From NCBI RefSeq assembly GCF_030291075.1, contig NZ_CP127407.1, positions 124,001 to 188,000 on the forward strand: a stretch of DNA of 64,000 bases. The letters run 5' to 3'. The position numbers and the translations under genes are program-made. The notes under the pieces were generated by a model. The model saw only the letters and a program-made list of their open reading frames with translations, made no database searches and was not told the DNA's origin. Each line of letters opens with the position of its first letter. The stretch's first letter is position 1. Source of the DNA: Stenotrophomonas sp. 57. GTDB lineage: Bacteria > Pseudomonadota > Gammaproteobacteria > Xanthomonadales > Xanthomonadaceae. Below, piece after piece: positions 28,393-37,404 of the stretch.

Positions 28393-29688
28393 TCAGGGAA
28401 AGCGCGGGTTGCCGAACTCATCGCGCTCTTCGTTGGCGTCATACACCGGCGGCTGCACCGCGATCGGCTGCTCTTCCACCGTGGTCCGCGACGGCGCTTC
28501 AATGCCGCGCACCAGATCCAGGCTGTCCTCGCCGCGCTGCAGGCGCAGTGCATTGGCCAGGCACTGCGCGGCCAGTGCGTGATCGCCACGCTGTGCGAAC
28601 AGTTCACCCAGCGCTTCCCACGCCGGTGCACCGGCGCCCGCGGCGATGGCTTCGTGCAGGAACGCATCGGCGGCATCCCACTGCTGCTGGGCCAGCGCCA
28701 CGCGGCCCTGTGCCAGGCGCAGCGCGGCCGAGCCGTCATGCACGTTGCGCCAGCGCGCCAGGTTGCTCTGGCGCGTGGCCAGGCGCTCGGCCGGCAGGCG
28801 GCCATACAGCGCAACCAGTTCGTCGTCCCAGCGATGGTCCAGGGCCTGTTCCAGCGCCAGCAGCGCGGGCTCGTCCCAGTTCAGTGCCACCGCGCGGGTG
28901 GCATACGCGCCAACCACGTCCGGGGTGGGGCGCAGCGCCTTCGGCGTGGCTTCCCACTGCGCGGCCAGCGCGTTGACGTCGGCTGCTTCCAGCAGCGCCT
29001 GTGCGGCCAGACGGGCTTCCAGTTCGCTGTTCGCATCGGCCGGCAACACCTTGCTCTGCCGCAGTGCGCCCAGTTGGCCGTACGCCTCGTGGGCGCGGCC
29101 GGCCTGTGCCAGTGCTTCGGTGCGCAGCCACAGGCCGCGCGGCGGCAGCGGCTGGATCGCCGCCACGTCCAGCACATTGATCGCATCCACCGGCAGATCG
29201 CGGGCGATCAGTTGTTCGGCGCGCAGCAGCGCCTGCAGCGTGGCATCGCTTTCGCCAAGGCGCTGCAACAGCGCCTCGCCAGCGGGGCCATCGGCACGCG
29301 CCTGCGCGCTGCGCACGGCATTGGCCAGCGCCACGCCACTCACTTCCGGGTCCTTGGCCGCGCCATCAAGCAGCTTCTCGGCACGCTGCCACTGGCCGTG
29401 CTCATAGGCCTGCAGGCCGTCGATCAGGCGCACCCGGCCCTGTTTGCGGCGATAGCGGCCCCAGGCCCGGAACGGTGCGGCGATCAGGCTCCACAGCAGC
29501 CACAGCACCAGCACCGCGATCACCGACAGCAGGGCCACCTTCGGCAGATTGCTGTGATAGTCGTAGCCACCGTAGCGCAGGGTCACTTCGCCGAAGCGGT
29601 TGAGGTCATCGGCGCCGAGCCATTGCGCGGCGACCACGCCGATGGCCACGGCCAGCAACAGCACGACCAGGGATTGCAGGGGTTTCAT
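28393..29688 (-). CDS. hemY: HemY-like inner membrane TPR protein
   Basis: 431 residues. Two N-terminal membrane helices (about 5-22 and 48-70) are followed by a HemY_N block (FGEVTLRYGGYDYHSNLP) and tetratricopeptide-like helices to residue 390. In E. coli it is encoded downstream of hemX and linked to late protoporphyrin synthesis without being an enzyme itself. The same hemD-hemX-hemY order is kept here; hemY starts 6 bp after the hemX stop. The C-terminal tail is Pro/Glu-rich and probably disordered. Confidence 0.88.
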   Translation of the reverse strand: MKPLQSLVVLLLAVAIGVVAAQWLGADDLNRFGEVTLRYGGYDYHSNLPKVALLSVIAVLVLWLLWSLIAAPFRAWGRYRRKQGRVRLIDGLQAYEHGQWQRAEKLLDGAAKDPEVSGVALANAVRSAQARADGPAGEALLQRLGESDATLQALLRAEQLIARDLPVDAINVLDVAAIQPLPPRGLWLRTEALAQAGRAHEAYGQLGALRQSKVLPADANSELEARLAAQALLEAADVNALAAQWEATPKALRPTPDVVGAYATRAVALNWDEPALLALEQALDHRWDDELVALYGRLPAERLATRQSNLARWRNVHDGSAALRLAQGRVALAQQQWDAADAFLHEAIAAGAGAPAWEALGELFAQRGDHALAAQCLANALRLQRGEDSLDLVRGIEAPSRTTVEEQPIAVQPPVYDANEERDEFGNPRFP

Positions 29689-29694
29689 GCGGGA

Positions 29695-30672
29695 TTACCT
29701 CCGGTCGGTCTGGGTGCGCAGTTGCTGCAGGGTGCTGCCAAGAACGGTACTGCTGGCCTGCAGCGGAAGCTCGCGCAAGGCCTTCAGTTCAGCACGCTGC
29801 GCGCGCAGGGCCGGTGAATCCGGCCAGCGCCGCTGTGCCCAATGCTCCACGCGTGCCAGCGCAGTATCGCGACCGGCGCGGTCGCCGCGCTCGATCGCGG
29901 CGCGCGCCAGGGTCAGTTCCAGCTGCAGTGCATCGTCGGCGTTACGGCGTTCGGCTGCGGTCAGTGGGCCGTTCTGGCGGCTCGGGGTGATGTCCACGAA
30001 CGGGGCCAGCGTCGATTGCCACCACGGTTTTGCCGTGTGCATCGCCGCGTCGCCAGTCACCTGCGAGGGCAGGCCCTGCAATGCTTTGGCCACTGCATCC
30101 AGTCGCTGCAGCGCCTGCACGCGCGGTCCAGCGCCGAGCGCATCAAGCGCATCGCGCTCCTGCACCAGCGCCTGGCGCAGGTTCAGGCCCTCGCTGTCCG
30201 GCAGGTCGGCCAGTGCGGTGGCGGCCTGTGCGTACAGGCGGCGTGCGCCGTCCACGTCGTCGGCGTAGTTCAACCGCTGTGCGGCCTGGGTCAGCAGCAG
30301 TTCGGCCTCATCGCGCTGTACCGCCTGGCGGCCCTGGTTGGCGCTGTCGGCCAGCTTGGCCAGGTTCTCTTCCAACAGCGAACTGCGCTGCGAAAGGCCC
30401 AGCATCTCGTCGCGCAGCACGCGGTTGGTGGCCGCCGCATCCTGCAGGCGCTGGCTGGTCGCGCGCTGGTCGCGGCGCAGCGCATCCAGCGTGGCTTCCA
30501 GGCCCTGCAACTGCACGGCGGTGGTCTGCGCCTGCGCGTGCTGCTCTTCCTGCTGCTGCTGCCAGACGTACCAGCCGGCATAGCCGCCCGCGCCAAGCAC
30601 GACCACGCCGGCCAGCGGCAGCAGCCAGCGCACGTGTCGATGGGGTGGAGCAGCGGGCGCAGTGTCGTTCAT
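29695..30672 (-). CDS. hemX: HemX-like membrane protein
   Basis: 325 residues from the ATG at 30672. One membrane helix (about 15-35) is followed by a long coiled-coil-prone region with Q/E/A heptads and a C-terminal helical domain (AAERRNADDALQLELTLARAAIERGD). This is the HemX architecture; the usual annotation as uroporphyrinogen-III methyltransferase is not supported because no SAM-binding motif is present. Its position between hemD and hemY suggests a scaffold role for heme synthesis at the inner membrane. Confidence 0.87.
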   Translation of the reverse strand: MNDTAPAAPPHRHVRWLLPLAGVVVLGAGGYAGWYVWQQQQEEQHAQAQTTAVQLQGLEATLDALRRDQRATSQRLQDAAATNRVLRDEMLGLSQRSSLLEENLAKLADSANQGRQAVQRDEAELLLTQAAQRLNYADDVDGARRLYAQAATALADLPDSEGLNLRQALVQERDALDALGAGPRVQALQRLDAVAKALQGLPSQVTGDAAMHTAKPWWQSTLAPFVDITPSRQNGPLTAAERRNADDALQLELTLARAAIERGDRAGRDTALARVEHWAQRRWPDSPALRAQRAELKALRELPLQASSTVLGSTLQQLRTQTDRR

Positions 30673-30775
30673 CGGGCTTCCTTGTCGGCTGTGTTGCCAG
30701 TCGGTTCCGGCAGGCCGCGTTGTGCACAGCATTACTGTTGCCGACGGCAGCGGCAAGCGTGACGCCCGTCCCTGT

Positions 30776-31576
30776 TCAGGTCGCTGCCGGGCCGGTGAGC
30801 GTGGCGTGTGCAGCGGCGACCAACTGCTCAGTGGTCGGCCCGGCGCTGCGCGCCACATGGTGCAGGCCCAGACCGCATGCCTGCTCACCCAGCCGATCGC
30901 TGGCGACCACAACGCTGGCGTGGGCCTGCAGGCGGTGCTGCAGCGCAGGCGGAAGCTGCTGCCAGAAATGCTGGAGCGCTTCACCACTGCTGACCGCCAG
31001 CACCCAGGGGTACGCTGAACGCGCCAGCCGGGCCAATACGCGCGGTTGCAGGCCCAGCAGACGGCGCTGATAGACGTCGGCGCGTTCAAGGGTGGCACCG
31101 GCCGCCTGCAGCTGCGTGGCAATCAGGCCACGCCCACCGGGCGCGGTCACCAGGCCGATGCGCAGCCCCTGCACGTCGGCCACTACCGGCAGGGCAAGCA
31201 GGCCTTCGCTGTCCATCCGCTGCGGTGCATGCACCTCGGCAACGCCCTGTGCCCGCAGTGCGCGCGCGGTGCCTTCGCCCACCGTCAGCCAGGGGCTGCG
31301 CTGCGCGGCGGCCAGCGGCATCAGTGCGGCGGCTGCGGCCACGGCGGCTGGGCTGGTGAACACCACGCGGTCGCAGTTCAGCGCGCGTTGCAGCTGGCGT
31401 ACCACAGGCATGCCCTGCAGGCGCTGCAAGCGCCAGGGGGGCAGGGCCACCACATGCCCGCCCAGCCCAGCAACGGCGCGGCGCAATGCCGCATTCTGGC
31501 CTTGCGGGCGCAGCGAAATGAAGGTCCAGCCCGCTTTGGAACCCGCGGCGCCAGTGGGTATCGTATGGTCGGCCAT
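30776..31576 (-). CDS. hemD: Uroporphyrinogen-III synthase
   Basis: 266 residues. HemD closes and inverts ring D of hydroxymethylbilane to uroporphyrinogen III. The family is weakly conserved, but the two-domain alternation, RVVFTSPAAVAAAAAL (about 70-85), the LVTAPGGRGL turn, YQRRL, and VLAVSSGEAL are recognisable, and the downstream hemX-hemY confirm it. Start at ATG 31576 (MADHT); an ATG three codons upstream (31585) is possible. It is divergent from a thioesterase gene with 44 bp between starts. hemC is not in the window. Confidence 0.88.
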   Translation of the reverse strand: MADHTIPTGAAGSKAGWTFISLRPQGQNAALRRAVAGLGGHVVALPPWRLQRLQGMPVVRQLQRALNCDRVVFTSPAAVAAAAALMPLAAAQRSPWLTVGEGTARALRAQGVAEVHAPQRMDSEGLLALPVVADVQGLRIGLVTAPGGRGLIATQLQAAGATLERADVYQRRLLGLQPRVLARLARSAYPWVLAVSSGEALQHFWQQLPPALQHRLQAHASVVVASDRLGEQACGLGLHHVARSAGPTTEQLVAAAHATLTGPAAT

Positions 31577-31620
31577 TGCCTGCATTATGCGGGCCCTTCG
31601 TTGTCGTGGTCGCTGCTCCG

Positions 31621-32088
31621 ATGTCCGTTGATGCCCTGACTTCCTCGCTGGCCGCCCTGCAGGACGTGCTGGACTGCATGCCCGCGGTCCGCGCCATGCA
31701 GATCCAGCTCGATGGCTATGCCGACGGCGTGCTGCGCATCACCGCGCCGCTGGCCGCCAACGTCAACGACAAGGGCAACGCCTTCGGTGGCAGCCTGGCG
31801 TCGGTGCTGACCCTGTCCGGCTGGGCCTTGGTCAGCCTGCGCCTGCGCCTGGCCGGCCACGATGCCGAGGTCTATGTGGCCGACAGCAACCTGCGCTACC
31901 TGGCGCCGGTCTACGAAGACCTGCACGCCCATGCCGAAGCGGCCGAAGCCAGCGGCTGGGACGCCTTCCTGAATACCTTCCGCCAGCGCCGCAAGGCCCG
32001 CATCAGCATCATCGCCACCCAGCCAGGTGCCGATGGCAAGCCGGCCGCCGAGTTCAGCGGTCGCTTTGTTGCCTTCGCCAAAGGGTAG
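31621..32088 (+). CDS. YiiD C-terminal-type thioesterase domain protein
   Basis: 155 residues from ATG 31621. The block APLAANVNDKGNAFGGSLASVLTLSGWALV is characteristic of the hotdog domain found at the C-terminus of E. coli YiiD/FabY. FabY links to fatty-acid initiation; here the domain stands alone without the acetyltransferase half, so the activity is only inferred as acyl thioesterase. It is followed by a small exported protein gene 32 bp downstream. Confidence 0.78.
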   Translation: MSVDALTSSLAALQDVLDCMPAVRAMQIQLDGYADGVLRITAPLAANVNDKGNAFGGSLASVLTLSGWALVSLRLRLAGHDAEVYVADSNLRYLAPVYEDLHAHAEAAEASGWDAFLNTFRQRRKARISIIATQPGADGKPAAEFSGRFVAFAKG

Positions 32089-32120
32089 GATGGCAGGCTG
32101 ACGTTCTGGGGAAACCACCG

Positions 32121-32546
32121 ATGCGCCGCCTCATCCAGCTCCTGATCTGTACCCTGCTGCTGGCCAGCGCCGCAGCTTCGGCCGACGACTTCAGCCGCAA
32201 GCAGCGCAAGCTGCTGGAAGAGACCCAGATCGCTTACGGGGCGACCATCCGCTGGGGCAGCATGGACGATGCCATCGGCTATCTGGACCCCAAGCAGCGC
32301 AAGGAAAAGCCGCCCACCGAGTTCGAGCTCAACCGCTACGCACAGCTGCGCGTGTCGTCCTACCGCGAGCGCAGCAGCGCCGCGCTGGAAGGCGGTCTGG
32401 TCGAGCGCCGGGTCGAAATCGGGGTGATCAACCAGAACACCCAGGCCGAACGCACCGTGATGGTGGTCGAGCGCTGGCGCTGGGATCCGGAGGCCAAGCG
32501 CTGGTGGCAGACCGCCGGCCTGCCGGACCTGTGGAAGGGGCAGTGA
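32121..32546 (+). CDS. Small exported protein of unknown function
   Basis: 141 residues with a clear signal peptide (MRRLIQLLICTLLLASAAASA, cleavage near residue 21). The mature part is charged and has no cysteine; it contains GSMDDAIGYLDPKQRKEKPPTEFE and ends with a tryptophan-rich VVERWRWDPEAKRWWQTAGLPDLW. I do not recognise a family. It should be periplasmic. Codon use is that of the core genome. It sits between the YiiD-type gene and the rhodanese-secB-gpsA run and may be part of the first transcript. Confidence 0.72.
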   Translation: MRRLIQLLICTLLLASAAASADDFSRKQRKLLEETQIAYGATIRWGSMDDAIGYLDPKQRKEKPPTEFELNRYAQLRVSSYRERSSAALEGGLVERRVEIGVINQNTQAERTVMVVERWRWDPEAKRWWQTAGLPDLWKGQ

Positions 32547-32603
32547 CGGGCCGCGTCCGGCTTGTGCGACAATCGGCGCCCGCTTAATCGACCCGTGACC
32601 TGA

Positions 32604-33041
32604 GTGAATTACGAAGAGTTGCTGGCCTTTGCAGGCCGAAACCCGATGCTGTCCGCGGCCCTGGTCGGCCTGACCGTGGCCATCATCGTCACCGAGATCC
32701 GCCGCCTGTTCCGGGGCTTCAAGGGCATCAAGCCCGCCGAGCTGACCCAGCTGATGAATGCGGGCGGCACGGTGGTGGTCGACCTGTCGGCCAGCGGTGA
32801 CTTCGAGAAGGGCCACATTGCCGGCAGCCGCAACGCCCAGGCCAGTGCCTTCGGCCCGGACAACAAGCTGGTGGCCAACGCCAAGCAGTCGCCGGTGGTG
32901 CTGGTGTGCCGCAGCGGCAATGCGTCGGAAACCGCCGCCAAGGCGCTGAAGAAGGCCGGCTTCGAGAAGGTCTACGTGCTCGATGGCGGCATTCCCGCCT
33001 GGCAGCAGGCCGAGCTGCCGCTGGTCAAGGGCCGCAACTGA
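32604..33041 (+). CDS. Membrane-anchored rhodanese-like protein (YibN type)
   Basis: 145 residues from GTG 32604. One N-terminal membrane helix (about 15-33), then a rhodanese domain with active-site loop VCRSGNAS whose cysteine would carry persulfide sulfur, and the closing DGGIPAW. In E. coli the homologue yibN precedes grxC-secB; here secB follows directly with a 99 bp gap and grxC is absent. Sulfur transfer or a role near protein translocation is inferred from this context. Confidence 0.85.
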   Translation: MNYEELLAFAGRNPMLSAALVGLTVAIIVTEIRRLFRGFKGIKPAELTQLMNAGGTVVVDLSASGDFEKGHIAGSRNAQASAFGPDNKLVANAKQSPVVLVCRSGNASETAAKALKKAGFEKVYVLDGGIPAWQQAELPLVKGRN

Positions 33042-33140
33042 TTGCCGCAGGTGGCGGATCCGGCCTTGTATGGGCCTGATGCCGCCCCCATCGCAGTAAT
33101 TCGACCATCGTTTTCATTGCATTCATTGGAGTTACTGGAA

Positions 33141-33659
33141 ATGTCCGAAGAGATCACCAACGGCGCCGCTGCGCCGGTCGATGCCGCTACCGGCCCCGCT
33201 TTCACCGTCGAGAAGATCTACGTCAAGGACGTCTCCTTCGAGTCGCCGAACGCGCCGACCATCTTCAATGACCAGGTGCAGCCGGAGCTGCAGCTGAACC
33301 TGAACCAGCAGGTGCAGCGCCTGGGTGAGAACGCCTTCGAAGTCGTGCTGGCCGTGACCCTGACCTGCCAGGCCGGTGAGCGCACCGCCTACGTGGCCGA
33401 AGTGAAGCAGGCCGGCGTGTTCGGCCTGGTCGGCCTGGACCCGCAGTCGATCGACGTGCTGCTGGGTACCCAGTGCCCGAACATCCTGTTCCCGTACGTG
33501 CGCCAGCTGGTCAGCGACCTGATCCAGGCCGGTGGCTTCCCGCCGTTCTTCCTGCAGCCGATCAACTTCGAAGGCCTGTACGCAGAAACCCTGCGCCAGC
33601 GCCAGGAGCAGGGCGACGCACCGTCGCTGGCTGACTCCGAGCCGGCTGGCAACGCCTGA
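33141..33659 (+). CDS. secB: Protein-export chaperone SecB
   Basis: 172 residues. SecB binds unfolded preproteins and hands them to SecA. Recognisable elements are [41 protein letters not shown], the [12 protein letters not shown] strand and [31 protein letters not shown], all SecB hallmarks. ATG 33141 lies behind TTGGAGTTACTGGAA and gives the expected N-terminus. gpsA follows after 20 bp, the same secB-gpsA order as in enteric bacteria. Confidence 0.95.
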   Translation: MSEEITNGAAAPVDAATGPAFTVEKIYVKDVSFESPNAPTIFNDQVQPELQLNLNQQVQRLGENAFEVVLAVTLTCQAGERTAYVAEVKQAGVFGLVGLDPQSIDVLLGTQCPNILFPYVRQLVSDLIQAGGFPPFFLQPINFEGLYAETLRQRQEQGDAPSLADSEPAGNA

Positions 33660-33679
33660 TTCCTGCTGCGACGTCACGG

Positions 33680-34705
33680 ATGAGCACTACCGCTGACAAG
33701 ATCGCCGTGCTGGGTGCCGGTTCCTGGGGAACCGCGCTGGCCAGCCTGCTCGCACGGCACGGTCATCCGACCGTGCTGTGGGGGCGCGACGCTGCCGTGG
33801 TCGAAGCCATCGACCAGCGCCACGAGAACCCGCGTTACCTGCCGGGCATCCCGCTGCCGGACAGCCTGCGTGCCACCACCGACCTGGCGTCAACGGTGGA
33901 GGGCGCGGCCTGGATCCTGGTGGTGACCCCGTCGCACGCCTTCGGTGAAACCGTGCGTGCGCTGGCGCCGCTGCGCCCGGCCGGTGCCGGCGTGGCCTGG
34001 GCCACCAAGGGCTTCGAACCGGGTTCGGGCCGCTTCCTGCATGAAGTGGCGCGCGAAGTGCTGGGCGAGGACGTGCCGCTGGCCGTCGTCACCGGGCCGT
34101 CGTTCGCCAAGGAAGTGACCCAGGGCCTGCCGACCGCAATCACCGTGCACGGCGACGTGCCCGAGTTCGCGCAGACGGTGGCCGAGGCCATGCACGGCCC
34201 GGCGTTCCGTGCCTACACCGGCGACGACATGGTCGGTGCCGAGCTGGGCGGTGCGATGAAGAACGTGCTGGCCGTGGCCACCGGCGTGGCCGATGGCATG
34301 CAGCTGGGCCTCAACGCCCGTGCCGGCCTGATCACCCGTGGCCTCAACGAAATGCTGCGCCTGGCCGCTGCGATCGGCGCCAAGCCGGAAACGCTGATGG
34401 GCCTGGCCGGGCTGGGCGATCTGGTGCTGACCTGCACCGGCGACCTGTCGCGCAACCGCCGCCTGGGCCTGGCCCTGGGCCGTGGCCAGACGCTGCAGGA
34501 TGCCGTTCGCGAAATCGGCCAGGTGGTCGAGTCGGTGCAGACCGCCGACGAAGTGATGCGACAGGCACGCCGCCATGGCATCGACCTGCCGATCTCCGAC
34601 CGCGTGCGTGCCGTGCTGCACGGCGAGCAGACGCCGGAAGAAGGCCTGCGCGCATTGCTGGCGCGGGAACAGAAACCGGAATATCCGGACACGCTGTTCA
34701 AGTGA
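33680..34705 (+). CDS. gpsA: NAD(P)H-dependent glycerol-3-phosphate dehydrogenase
   Basis: 341 residues. It reduces dihydroxyacetone phosphate to sn-glycerol-3-phosphate, the backbone for phospholipids. The Rossmann motif [12 protein letters not shown] is at residues 10-21; [27 protein letters not shown] and [14 protein letters not shown] carry the catalytic lysine and substrate residues. It follows secB closely, and an intrinsic terminator follows its stop by 5 bp, ending the transcript. Confidence 0.96.
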   Translation: MSTTADKIAVLGAGSWGTALASLLARHGHPTVLWGRDAAVVEAIDQRHENPRYLPGIPLPDSLRATTDLASTVEGAAWILVVTPSHAFGETVRALAPLRPAGAGVAWATKGFEPGSGRFLHEVAREVLGEDVPLAVVTGPSFAKEVTQGLPTAITVHGDVPEFAQTVAEAMHGPAFRAYTGDDMVGAELGGAMKNVLAVATGVADGMQLGLNARAGLITRGLNEMLRLAAAIGAKPETLMGLAGLGDLVLTCTGDLSRNRRLGLALGRGQTLQDAVREIGQVVESVQTADEVMRQARRHGIDLPISDRVRAVLHGEQTPEEGLRALLAREQKPEYPDTLFK

Positions 34706-34710
34706 ATCGG

Positions 34711-34738
34711 AAAGCCCCGGCCCAGTGCCGGGGTTTTT
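34711..34738 (+). terminator. Intrinsic terminator of the secB-gpsA transcript
   Basis: AAAGCCCCGG/CCGGGGTTTTT stem with a CCCAGTG loop and five T residues, directly behind gpsA. Confidence 0.9.
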
Positions 34739-34783
34739 CATCAGGGAGCACCCCATGCGGGTGCCGGACCGGAGACAGGCTTT

Positions 34784-34845
34784 GGTGGGTGCCAAGCTTG
34801 CTTGGCACTACGCGCGCAGCATATCCACGCATGGCGTGGATCTAC
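34784..34845. repeat. REP-like palindrome plus reverse SMAG unit
   Basis: GGTGGGTGCCAAGC/GCTTGGCAC at 34784-34808 and ATCCACGC/GCGTGGAT + CTAC at 34823-34845. They lie between gpsA and the convergent DUF4440-like gene. Confidence 0.75.
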
Positions 34846-34857
34846 TGCAACGCCCGA

Positions 34858-35319
34858 TCACCTTGCCCGCGGCGGTGCGTTGCCGTTGTCCATGTCCGAG
34901 AAGATCATCCACGGCCCGTTCCCCTCACGCTTCAGCGTGAGCGTGAACTTGCCGGTATCGCCCACGTTGTTGCCGTAACTGTAGGCACCGATGATGTAAC
35001 CCGTGTCTTCTTCCACGGCGTAGGCCAGCGCACGCAACCGCAACGGGCTTCTGCCCTGGCCGGCATACGCGGCCTCGATCGCGCTGCGCCCGCGCACCGG
35101 CGACTGGTTGCTCTGCAGCACAAAGCCATCCTCGGCGAACAGCGCGGCCAGTGCCTTGGCATCACCCGTGCGCCACGCCTGCTCGTAATCGCGCAGTACG
35201 CGCTCCAGCGGTGCGGGCAGCGGCACATCCGGCAATCGGGCGGCTGCAGGCGCGGAGGGCGGGCTTGCGATTGCCAGCAACGGGCCGGACAGGGCGAACA
35301 TCAGCAGGCAGATACGCAT
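34858..35319 (-). CDS. Exported DUF4440/SnoaL-like protein
   Basis: 153 residues from the ATG at 35319, with a signal peptide MRICLLMFALSGPLLAIA. The mature part has the NTF2-like cone fold pattern of DUF4440: VLRDYEQAWRTGDAKALAALFAEDGFVLQSN, then VRGRSAIEAAYAG, and a final TLKREGNGPWMIFSDMDN. Such proteins bind small ligands or act as steroid-isomerase-like or calcium/calmodulin-kinase-associated domains; function unknown. It should be periplasmic. Confidence 0.78.
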   Translation of the reverse strand: MRICLLMFALSGPLLAIASPPSAPAAARLPDVPLPAPLERVLRDYEQAWRTGDAKALAALFAEDGFVLQSNQSPVRGRSAIEAAYAGQGRSPLRLRALAYAVEEDTGYIIGAYSYGNNVGDTGKFTLTLKREGNGPWMIFSDMDNGNAPPRAR

Positions 35320-35454
35320 GGGCTCCGTCCTTTGGTGCGCCGGGCAAGGGAAGGGCGAGTATCCCCCATCCGTGCCAGGCCGGTGTGGGCACAGGCCCCA
35401 TTGAAAGCGCGCGGCCGCTTCGGCATGCTCGCTGACAACCGGGGGAGGGGACGC

Positions 35455-35748
35455 ATGCACTTTTTCCAGCTGGACCAGTTCGCAGGTCATCTCAACGAAA
35501 CGTTCAGCGCCGACATCGAGAATACCGGCGTACCGTTCGTACTCGTCGAGGCGGCACCGCTGCCCGATCAGCGCTTGACCGGGCAGATGCGCGCGCCGTT
35601 CTCGCTGCTGTTCCGCAACGAATCGGCCGTGCTGTTTCCACAGCGCACCTACACCATGCGCCACCACGGCCTGGGCGAGTTCGGTATTTTCCTGGTGCCG
35701 ATCGCACGTGATCGAACCGGCTTCATCTACCAGGCGCTGTTCAACTGA
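35455..35748 (+). CDS. DUF6916-like small protein next to tail-collar genes
   Basis: 97 residues from ATG 35455, behind GGGGGAGGGG. The pattern LDQFAGHLNETFSA, FSLLFRNESAVLFPQRTYTMRHHGLGEFGIFLVPIARD and YQALF resembles the DUF6916 family that accompanies MdpB/tail-collar clusters. Function unknown. It is convergent with the GNAT gene and the two coding ends overlap by 8 bp (35741-35748), an arrangement that could give antisense interference. Confidence 0.65.
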   Translation: MHFFQLDQFAGHLNETFSADIENTGVPFVLVEAAPLPDQRLTGQMRAPFSLLFRNESAVLFPQRTYTMRHHGLGEFGIFLVPIARDRTGFIYQALFN

Positions 35749-36298
35749 CAGCCGCGGCCACCCAGCGCATCCGCAGGTGGCTGCCGGTATCCCCCTCGGT
35801 GCGGAACGCGAGGCGTTCGTAGAGCCTGCGCGCCGCCAGATTCTCCCAGGCGACATGCAGCACGACACTGTGCAGCTGCACGGCGCGCGCCACGCATTGC
35901 ACCCAGCGCACCAGTGCCGAGCCGATGCCACGGCCGCGTACGGCATCCAGCAGGGCGATATCGATGAGGGTGGCCTCGTGCTCGTCGCAGTGCAGGTACA
36001 TGCGCCCGATCGGCTTGCCGCACTGCTCCACCAGCAGGTAATGCGCGGGCTGGTAGTGCCGGGTGTAGTGCAGGTGCTGCAGCGCGAACTGGTTGTCGAG
36101 GAACGCCTGTCGCAGCGCATCCGGCCACGGCACGTTGGCCAACTCGGCTGCGCGTGACTCGGCATAGAGCTGCTGCAGGAAGGGCAGGTCACCGTCCTGT
36201 GCTTCGCGCACGCTGATGCCTGCCGGAAGGCCCTCCCCCGCTGCAGGCAGCCAGGCTGCCCGCAGCGGGGGAAAGGCCAGCGTCGCGTTCACGGTCAC
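35741..36298 (-). CDS. GNAT-family N-acetyltransferase
   Basis: 185 residues. The acetyl-CoA pyrophosphate loop is the VRGRGIGSALV motif (about residues 118-128), preceded by DIALLD and followed by HVAWENLAARRLYERLAF, the usual GNAT motifs A and B. Substrate unknown. Its start overlaps the stop of the upstream tail-collar gene by 4 nt, so the acetyltransferase is translated with the three MdpB-like proteins and might modify them; that is an inference from context only. Confidence 0.85.
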   Translation of the reverse strand: MTVNATLAFPPLRAAWLPAAGEGLPAGISVREAQDGDLPFLQQLYAESRAAELANVPWPDALRQAFLDNQFALQHLHYTRHYQPAHYLLVEQCGKPIGRMYLHCDEHEATLIDIALLDAVRGRGIGSALVRWVQCVARAVQLHSVVLHVAWENLAARRLYERLAFRTEGDTGSHLRMRWVAAAVS

Positions 36299-36828
36299 GG
36301 CCGCTGCGGAAACACGCCGGACAGGCAGATGCAGAAGTTCAGGGTGAGATACGGTTGCCGGTTCTCATGGGGCTGGCTCCCTCCCGCAGCGCCCACCGTG
36401 GTGAGCGGGAAGGTGCTGGTAACCGTCGGTGTCGCCGCCAGGATCGGGCTCGACTCCGGTGTGATCAATGCATTGCCGCTGGCCGGCACGCCACTGCGGT
36501 GCGCGGTATCGGGCTGGTTGTAGATGCGTGCGCCATGGGTGTGGTTGGGCATCTCGCTGATCAGCAGCGTGACGCTGTCGCTGCCGAAGGTCTCGCCCAT
36601 GGCGCGCGGGGTCAGGGCGGGGCCCGCGCCCTGGCCGCATGCGATGTTGTTGGTGTAGTTCGGCAGCTGGTAGTTGCTGCTGCCGTTGCCGCCGAAGGTG
36701 GTTCCCAGCAATGAGAACAATGCGGTGTTCTGCTGGATCGGCATCAGCTGCCCCTGGCACATCGCCCAGTTGTAAGGGGCGAAGTTGAAGCCGAACATCT
36801 GGATTTCGCCGGTAAAGGGATCGCTCAT
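36295..36828 (-). CDS. Phage tail-collar/MdpB-like protein 1
   Basis: 177 residues from the ATG at 36828. The N-terminus GEIQMFGFNFAPYNWAMCQGQLMPIQQNTALFSLLGTTFGG is the classical tail-collar (microcystin-dependent protein) motif; SEMPNHTHG and the final PYLTLNFCICLSGVFPQ complete it. These secreted or tail-fibre-like proteins form trimeric spikes. No signal peptide or phage structural gene is present nearby. It is the last of three tandem paralogues. Confidence 0.85.
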   Translation of the reverse strand: MSDPFTGEIQMFGFNFAPYNWAMCQGQLMPIQQNTALFSLLGTTFGGNGSSNYQLPNYTNNIACGQGAGPALTPRAMGETFGSDSVTLLISEMPNHTHGARIYNQPDTAHRSGVPASGNALITPESSPILAATPTVTSTFPLTTVGAAGGSQPHENRQPYLTLNFCICLSGVFPQRP

Positions 36829-36859
36829 GGTGTGGGTCCTGATAGGCGGTCGATGATCG

Positions 36860-37390
36860 TCAGCCTTGCGACGGGAAGACGCCGGCCCATGCGATGCAAT
36901 AGCGGGCGACCAGCGAGGGCATGGTGTTGTCGTGTGGCTGGTTGCCGCCAACGGCGCTCACCGATGCAGGCGCCAGGTTGCCACTGCCCAGGCCGCTGGT
37001 GCTGTCGGTGTACAGCGTGTCGCCGCTGACTGCGCCGAGCTGCAATGTCGGCCCGGGCGCCGGCGAACTGGCTGCGGTGTTCACCGCATTGAACGCGTGG
37101 GTATGCGCGGGCAGCTGCGTGTTGATCAGGGTGACCGATTCGCTGCCGGCTGCCTGGCCCAGGACATAGGTACCGAGGCCGACGCCGGTGCCCTGGTGGA
37201 TGGGTACCCGTCCACACAGATTCGGCAGGCCGAAGGTGGAAACACCATCGCCGCCGTAGGTGGTACCGAGCAGGGTGAACAACACTTCGTATTCTGAAAT
37301 GGGCAGCAATCGGCCATCACAGTCGAACCAGCCCACCGGCGCGAAGTTGTAGGGGAACAGACGGACCTCGCCAACAAAGGGTTGTGACAT
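36860..37390 (-). CDS. Phage tail-collar/MdpB-like protein 2
   Basis: 176 residues: GEVRLFPYNFAPVGWFDCDGRLLPISEYEVLFTLLGTTYGGDG, then TQLPAHTHAFN and the C-terminal PSLVARYCIAWAGVFPS. Same architecture as its neighbours but clearly diverged, with a Ser/Ala/Gly-rich variable middle. The ends are conserved and the centre varies, as expected for receptor-binding or adhesive proteins. The gap to the next gene is 31 bp. Confidence 0.85.
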   Translation of the reverse strand: MSQPFVGEVRLFPYNFAPVGWFDCDGRLLPISEYEVLFTLLGTTYGGDGVSTFGLPNLCGRVPIHQGTGVGLGTYVLGQAAGSESVTLINTQLPAHTHAFNAVNTAASSPAPGPTLQLGAVSGDTLYTDSTSGLGSGNLAPASVSAVGGNQPHDNTMPSLVARYCIAWAGVFPSQG

Positions 37391-37404
37391 GGCAGAAACT
37401 CCGG

